Shown here: piece by piece, positions 29,988-34,142 of the stretch
Position numbering within the stretch: the stretch's first letter is position 1
How the letters are laid out: each line of letters starts with the position of its first letter
Source: an uncultured Dorea sp.
GTDB lineage: Bacteria; Bacillota; Clostridia; Lachnospirales; Lachnospiraceae
NCBI GenBank assembly: GCA_947063855.1
Contig: CAMSTW010000039.1
Coordinates: 1 to 34,142, forward strand
Length of the DNA stretch: 34,142 bases
Direction of reading: 5' to 3'
Notes under the pieces: model-generated
The model's input: only the letters and a program-made list of their open reading frames with translations
Databases searched by the model: none
Told to the model about the DNA's origin: nothing
Program-made: the position numbers and the translations under genes

Positions 29988-31430
29988 CTAGAATACATCC
30001 TTATTCGTTCCTTCCACAATGAAAGAATCCCCGCCGGATTTCGTAATCTCTCTGATATCCATATTCCATTCCCTTGCAAGGATCTCCATTGTCCTTGGCG
30101 AACAGAAGCCCGACTGGCACCGTCCCATTCCGGCCCTCGTCCTTCTCTTCACGCCGTCCAGCGATCTTGCGCCCAGAGGCCGGCGGATCGCGTCGATAAT
30201 CTCTCCCTCCGTGATCATCTCACACCGGCAGATGATATTGCCATACGCCGGATTCTCCCGTATCAGAGCGGCTCTCTCTTCCCTGGACAGTGTCTCTGGT
30301 TTCAGAATCCCTTTTCTTGTCGAGATAAAGTCCTTCTTCTCATCAAGCCCCATACGATTTTTCAGAATTCCGGCTATCCGCTCTCCCACTGCCGGACAGC
30401 TGGTAAGTCCGGGCGACTCGATTCCCGCACAGTCGATAAATCCCGGTGCGTCCGCAAGCTCTTCGATGATGAATTCGTCCTGATCCTCATGTGCCCTGAG
30501 ACCCGCAAAAGAGGTAATCACCTGCCTCCAGGGAAGGTTCCTCACACTCATCCCGGCTTTTCCCAGAACCTGGTCAAGTCCTTCCCTGGTCGTGTTGGTC
30601 CCCTCCTTATCCTCAATGTCAATAGCCGTGGGCCCCAGGATAAGATTGCCGTGGGCCGTAGGAGCAACCAGTACTCCCTTGCCGAATTCTCCCGGCAGTG
30701 TAAATATCGTGCTCTTCACATGGTTCCCGGCGCTCTTGTCTAACAGACAATAGTCCCCTCTTCTCGCAGTGATATGAATCTTACGGGCGCTTACCATGTT
30801 ATGGAACCGGTCTGCATACACGCCTGCCGCATTCACCACATACTGCGCCGAAAATACCCCCTGGTTCGTGTGCAGTCTGTATCCTTTCTCCATCTTCTCA
30901 ATCTCCGTCACCTCTGTCTGGAAACGGAACTTCACACCATTCACACTGGCGTTCTCCGCCAGGGCTATATTCAGTTCAAAGGGACACACGATTCCGCCTG
31001 TCGGCGCAAAAAGCGCGGCGTATACATCTTCCGTAACATTCGGTTCTTTTTCAAGAACCTCATATCTGTTCAATATCCGAAGTCCCTTCACGCCATTTGC
31101 AGTCCCCCGGTCATACAGTGCCTTAAGCTTCGGCATATCCGCCTCATTCAGGCAGAGCACCAGGGAACCGTTCCGCATAAACGGAATGTCCAGTTCCTCC
31201 GACAGTCTCTCCATCATCTCATTTCCGCGAAGATTCATCTCTGCCTTAAGAGACCCTTCCGGCGCGTCGTACCCGGCGTGGACAATCCCGCTGTTCGCCT
31301 TTGACGTCCCGCAGCACACATCCTCTTCCTTCTCAAGCACACACACCTTTGCCTTATAGCGGGACAGCTCCCTCGCCGCCGCACAGCCGGACACGCCCCC
31401 GCCGATAATCATCACATCATAATCATACAT
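29988..31430 (-). CDS. GlpA-like glycerol-3-phosphate dehydrogenase (FAD, BFD-type [2Fe-2S] tail)
   Basis: A 480-residue FAD enzyme that oxidises glycerol-3-phosphate to dihydroxyacetone phosphate. The FAD fold starts VMIIGGGVSGCAAAREL; a DAO-type domain continues to about 370 (FAGLRAHEDQDEFIIEE, AGIESPGLTSCPAVGERIA). The C-terminal ~90 residues carry a BFD-like [2Fe-2S] motif: CRC in GNIICRCEMITEGEI, then RAGMGRCQSGFCSPR. This layout is that of GlpA and of L-2-hydroxyglutarate-type oxidases with the same tail; the glpK and glpP neighbours support GlpA. The ATG at 31430 follows AAAGGAG. It leads a tight three-gene unit, behind a terminator-bearing leader. Confidence 0.9.
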   Translation of the reverse strand: MYDYDVMIIGGGVSGCAAARELSRYKAKVCVLEKEEDVCCGTSKANSGIVHAGYDAPEGSLKAEMNLRGNEMMERLSEELDIPFMRNGSLVLCLNEADMPKLKALYDRGTANGVKGLRILNRYEVLEKEPNVTEDVYAALFAPTGGIVCPFELNIALAENASVNGVKFRFQTEVTEIEKMEKGYRLHTNQGVFSAQYVVNAAGVYADRFHNMVSARKIHITARRGDYCLLDKSAGNHVKSTIFTLPGEFGKGVLVAPTAHGNLILGPTAIDIEDKEGTNTTREGLDQVLGKAGMSVRNLPWRQVITSFAGLRAHEDQDEFIIEELADAPGFIDCAGIESPGLTSCPAVGERIAGILKNRMGLDEKKDFISTRKGILKPETLSREERAALIRENPAYGNIICRCEMITEGEIIDAIRRPLGARSLDGVKRRTRAGMGRCQSGFCSPRTMEILAREWNMDIREITKSGGDSFIVEGTNKDVF

Positions 31431-31715
31431 ATTTCTGATCTCCTTTTTCGGTTCTTATATTCCAGCATACAATTACATGCCTTGCCGTTCCCATCTGACT
31501 CCTGCACTCTGTATCCTATATCCTCTGCACTGTACAACTGTAATCCGCACCGGCATATCATATCCCAAATAAAAAGCAGAACAATAAACGCATGTCTCTC
31601 AATGCGTCATTGCTCTGCTCCTCTCTCCGGCAATTCTCTTTTCTATTTATACAATATCTACAATATCTATACTGTCTGGTCGGAAATCCATTTCCAGTGC
31701 ACAGGCGGAAATAGC
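31431..31715 (-). other. Leader between glpK and the GlpA-like gene
   Basis: These 285 bases contain a strong terminator at 31568-31619, about 140 bases ahead of the GlpA-like start and about 100 after glpK. Upstream of the terminator is a tandem repeat TACAATATC x2 (31650-31667) with a minus-strand TATAAA-like -10. There is no protein gene. In B. subtilis GlpP acts on a leader terminator ahead of glpD, so this leader may be the corresponding target here. Confidence 0.55.
31568..31619 (-). terminator. Long terminator hairpin between glpK and the GlpA-like gene
   Basis: On the minus strand AGCAGAGCAATGACGCAT (31619-31602) pairs with ATGCGTTTATTGTTCTGCT (31593-31575), about 18 bp with one mismatch and one bulge, around an 8-base loop. 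It is followed by TTTTTATTT. It could end glpK transcription, or be the antitermination point for the dehydrogenase genes. Confidence 0.85.
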
Positions 31716-33242
<1,527 letters not shown>

Positions 33243-33365
33243 TTATAACTCCAGTGAAAAATACGTCGTTCCTCTGGCCGGTTCTTCGCATTGAAAATAT
33301 CTATACATACTGAATGGACTGAATTCACCGGATTCTATATATTTTCATGTGAACCGTAAAATCTC

Positions 33366-33935
33366 TCACATCTCCCACACTTCCTGGTTCGTAGTGGAAA
33401 CCGCGATCGCTCCTGCTCCCAGCGCTCCCATCACCGCTTCCTTATCCGTGATCAGTCCCCCGGCAATGACCGGAATCCTGGTGGAATGGCAGATGTTCCG
33501 GATGATCTTCGGCATAAGTCCCGGAAGCACCTCTATAAAGTCCGGTCTTACTGCAGACTGCTGATTCTTGATATTCTCAAGCGCCATGGAATCAATCAGG
33601 AAATATCGCATCACCGTGCAAAGAGCTAATTCCTTCCCTCTTCTGACCAACGACGGCTTTGTCGTGATGATCCCATCTGCCTTCGTGTGCTCCCTGATAT
33701 AATCCACTGCCACCTCCTTCGGACTTAATCCTGCGACCAGATCCACATGTACCATTGCAAGCCTTCCGCTCTCCTTTACCTTACCCACAATATCTCCTAT
33801 GGAGCATATGTCGCCGAACAGGATGAAGACCACCTTGATATCCTCCAGTTCACAGCATCTCATAAGTCCTTCCATGTCTTTGACCGCAGCAATCACGGGA
33901 TTCCCTTCTATCGCGTCGTAATATATCCTGTCCAT
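33366..33935 (-). CDS. glpP: Glycerol-3-phosphate-responsive antiterminator (GlpP)
   Basis: A 189-residue TIM-barrel-like RNA-binding regulator that, with glycerol-3-phosphate, prevents termination in glp leaders. Family landmarks are NPVIAAVKDMEGL, VFILFGDICSIGDIV, MVHVDLVAGLSPKEVAVDYI, ADGIITTKPSLVRRGKE, FIEVLPGLMPKII and PVIAGGLITDKEAVMGALGAGAIAVSTT. The ATG at 33935 follows GAGGAGAGGG. It is the first gene of the glp run. A duplicated 19-base element lies in its own leader. The best candidate target in the window is the hairpin at 31568-31619; the glpP-glpK gap has no clear terminator. Confidence 0.95.
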   Translation of the reverse strand: MDRIYYDAIEGNPVIAAVKDMEGLMRCCELEDIKVVFILFGDICSIGDIVGKVKESGRLAMVHVDLVAGLSPKEVAVDYIREHTKADGIITTKPSLVRRGKELALCTVMRYFLIDSMALENIKNQQSAVRPDFIEVLPGLMPKIIRNICHSTRIPVIAGGLITDKEAVMGALGAGAIAVSTTNQEVWEM

Positions 33936-33945
33936 CCCTCTCCTC

Positions 33946-34035
33946 TCTTCCGTTATACCGGCCGAAGGTCCGCATCTCTTCGAGACCGGTTCTTCCTGTT
34001 CTATCTGCCGTTCTATTCTTCTGTTATACCGGCCG
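33946..34035. repeat. 19-base near-perfect direct repeat upstream of glpP
   Basis: TCTTCCGTTATACCGGCCG (33946-33964) recurs as TCTTCTGTTATACCGGCCG (34017-34035), one mismatch, 71 bases apart. On the minus strand each copy reads GGTATAAC, which includes a TATAAC -10-like box. Between them ACCGG/CCGGT (33957-33961, 33986-33990) enclose a small TCTC/GAGA hairpin. It may be a duplicated promoter or leader segment. Confidence 0.6.
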
Positions 34036-34098
34036 CCCTGATAAAATTAAGAAAGAGAGCAAACCAAACAAACAACATCTCTGCTGTTCCAATTAGCA

Positions 34099-34141
34099 AC
34101 CCCCATTTCAAATGGGGGTCTAACTTTAACCCCTCCGGGGT
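34099..34141. repeat. Two adjacent hairpins at the right edge
   Basis: ACCCCCATT/AATGGGGGT (34099-34119, loop TCA) is a perfect 9-bp hairpin. Nine bases later ACCCC/GGGGT (34129-34141, loop TCC) is a second, 5 bp. The first is followed by CTAAC. The window ends at 34142, so a repeat array, a mobile-element end or a terminator for a gene outside cannot be told apart. Confidence 0.5.
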
Positions 34142-34142
34142 A

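Noticed and set aside
31691..31701. TTCCAGTGCA copy matching one arm of the PucR leader repeat
   Set aside because: Only a half site, just after glpK with no partner arm; a single 10-base match in 34 kb can occur by chance.

Overview
The window looks like a chromosomal segment of a Gram-positive, anaerobic, fermentative Clostridia member, most likely a gut Lachnospiraceae species. This is an inference. It rests on strong AGGAGG-type ribosome binding sites and sigma-A-like promoters, a GlpP/GlpK/three-subunit glycerol-3-phosphate oxidation cluster with a DUF1667 protein, a double-cubane-cluster (YjiM-like) iron-sulfur protein, a ThiT thiamine transporter behind a TPP riboswitch, and a lipoprotein EndA-like nuclease. 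There is no rRNA. The only tRNA is a tRNA-Pro(GGG) cut by the left edge.

Layout, left to right. 1-4.2 kb: partial tRNA-Pro, a divergent dapB, a YbjQ-family protein, a DEAD-box RNA helicase with a terminator-like hairpin in its leader, and a YjiM/double-cubane-cluster protein. 4.4-10.6 kb: two paralogous ECF sigma / zinc-finger anti-sigma cassettes on the + strand. Each is preceded by the same ECF-type promoter (TGTAACGAA, then GTCTAATA, with the same 17-base spacer). They flank a minus-strand block of trxA, modB, modC and an orphan prepilin peptidase. 10.6-14.6 kb: a Nudix hydrolase, a SWIM zinc-finger protein and a SNF2 helicase in one minus-strand operon. 14.6-17.3 kb: a lower-GC patch with a RelB/YoeB toxin-antitoxin pair and a nucleoside phosphorylase, around a secreted lipoprotein nuclease. 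17.3-18.4 kb: a TPP riboswitch, thiT and a small unknown gene 2 bases behind it. 18.7-24.9 kb: a PucR regulator, an AbgB-like M20 amidohydrolase and a two-protein membrane pair (one DUF5058-like), with a second M20 amidohydrolase divergent from them. 25.0-28.2 kb: a radical SAM protein with a CX4CX2C motif, an XRE regulator with a membrane tail, a TipA-like MerR regulator, a decayed AAA-ATPase start, and a small XRE regulator with a perfect 16-bp palindrome at its promoter. 28.2-33.9 kb: the glp cluster (glpP, glpK, GlpA-like dehydrogenase, FAD oxidoreductase, DUF1667), with a long terminator hairpin between glpK and the dehydrogenase. The last 200 bases hold a 19-base direct repeat and two hairpins cut by the window edge.

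How it works together. Glycerol is phosphorylated by GlpK and oxidised by the three-subunit GlpA-like complex, with GlpP probably relieving termination. The M20/PucR/membrane-pair block looks like a regulated uptake-and-hydrolysis module for an amide-linked amino-acid compound. The twin ECF cassettes look like two envelope-stress sensors that may read each other's promoters. The least explained items are the twin ECF system, the stand-alone double-cubane protein, the M20-linked membrane pair, the thiT-linked unknown gene and the helicase leader hairpin.
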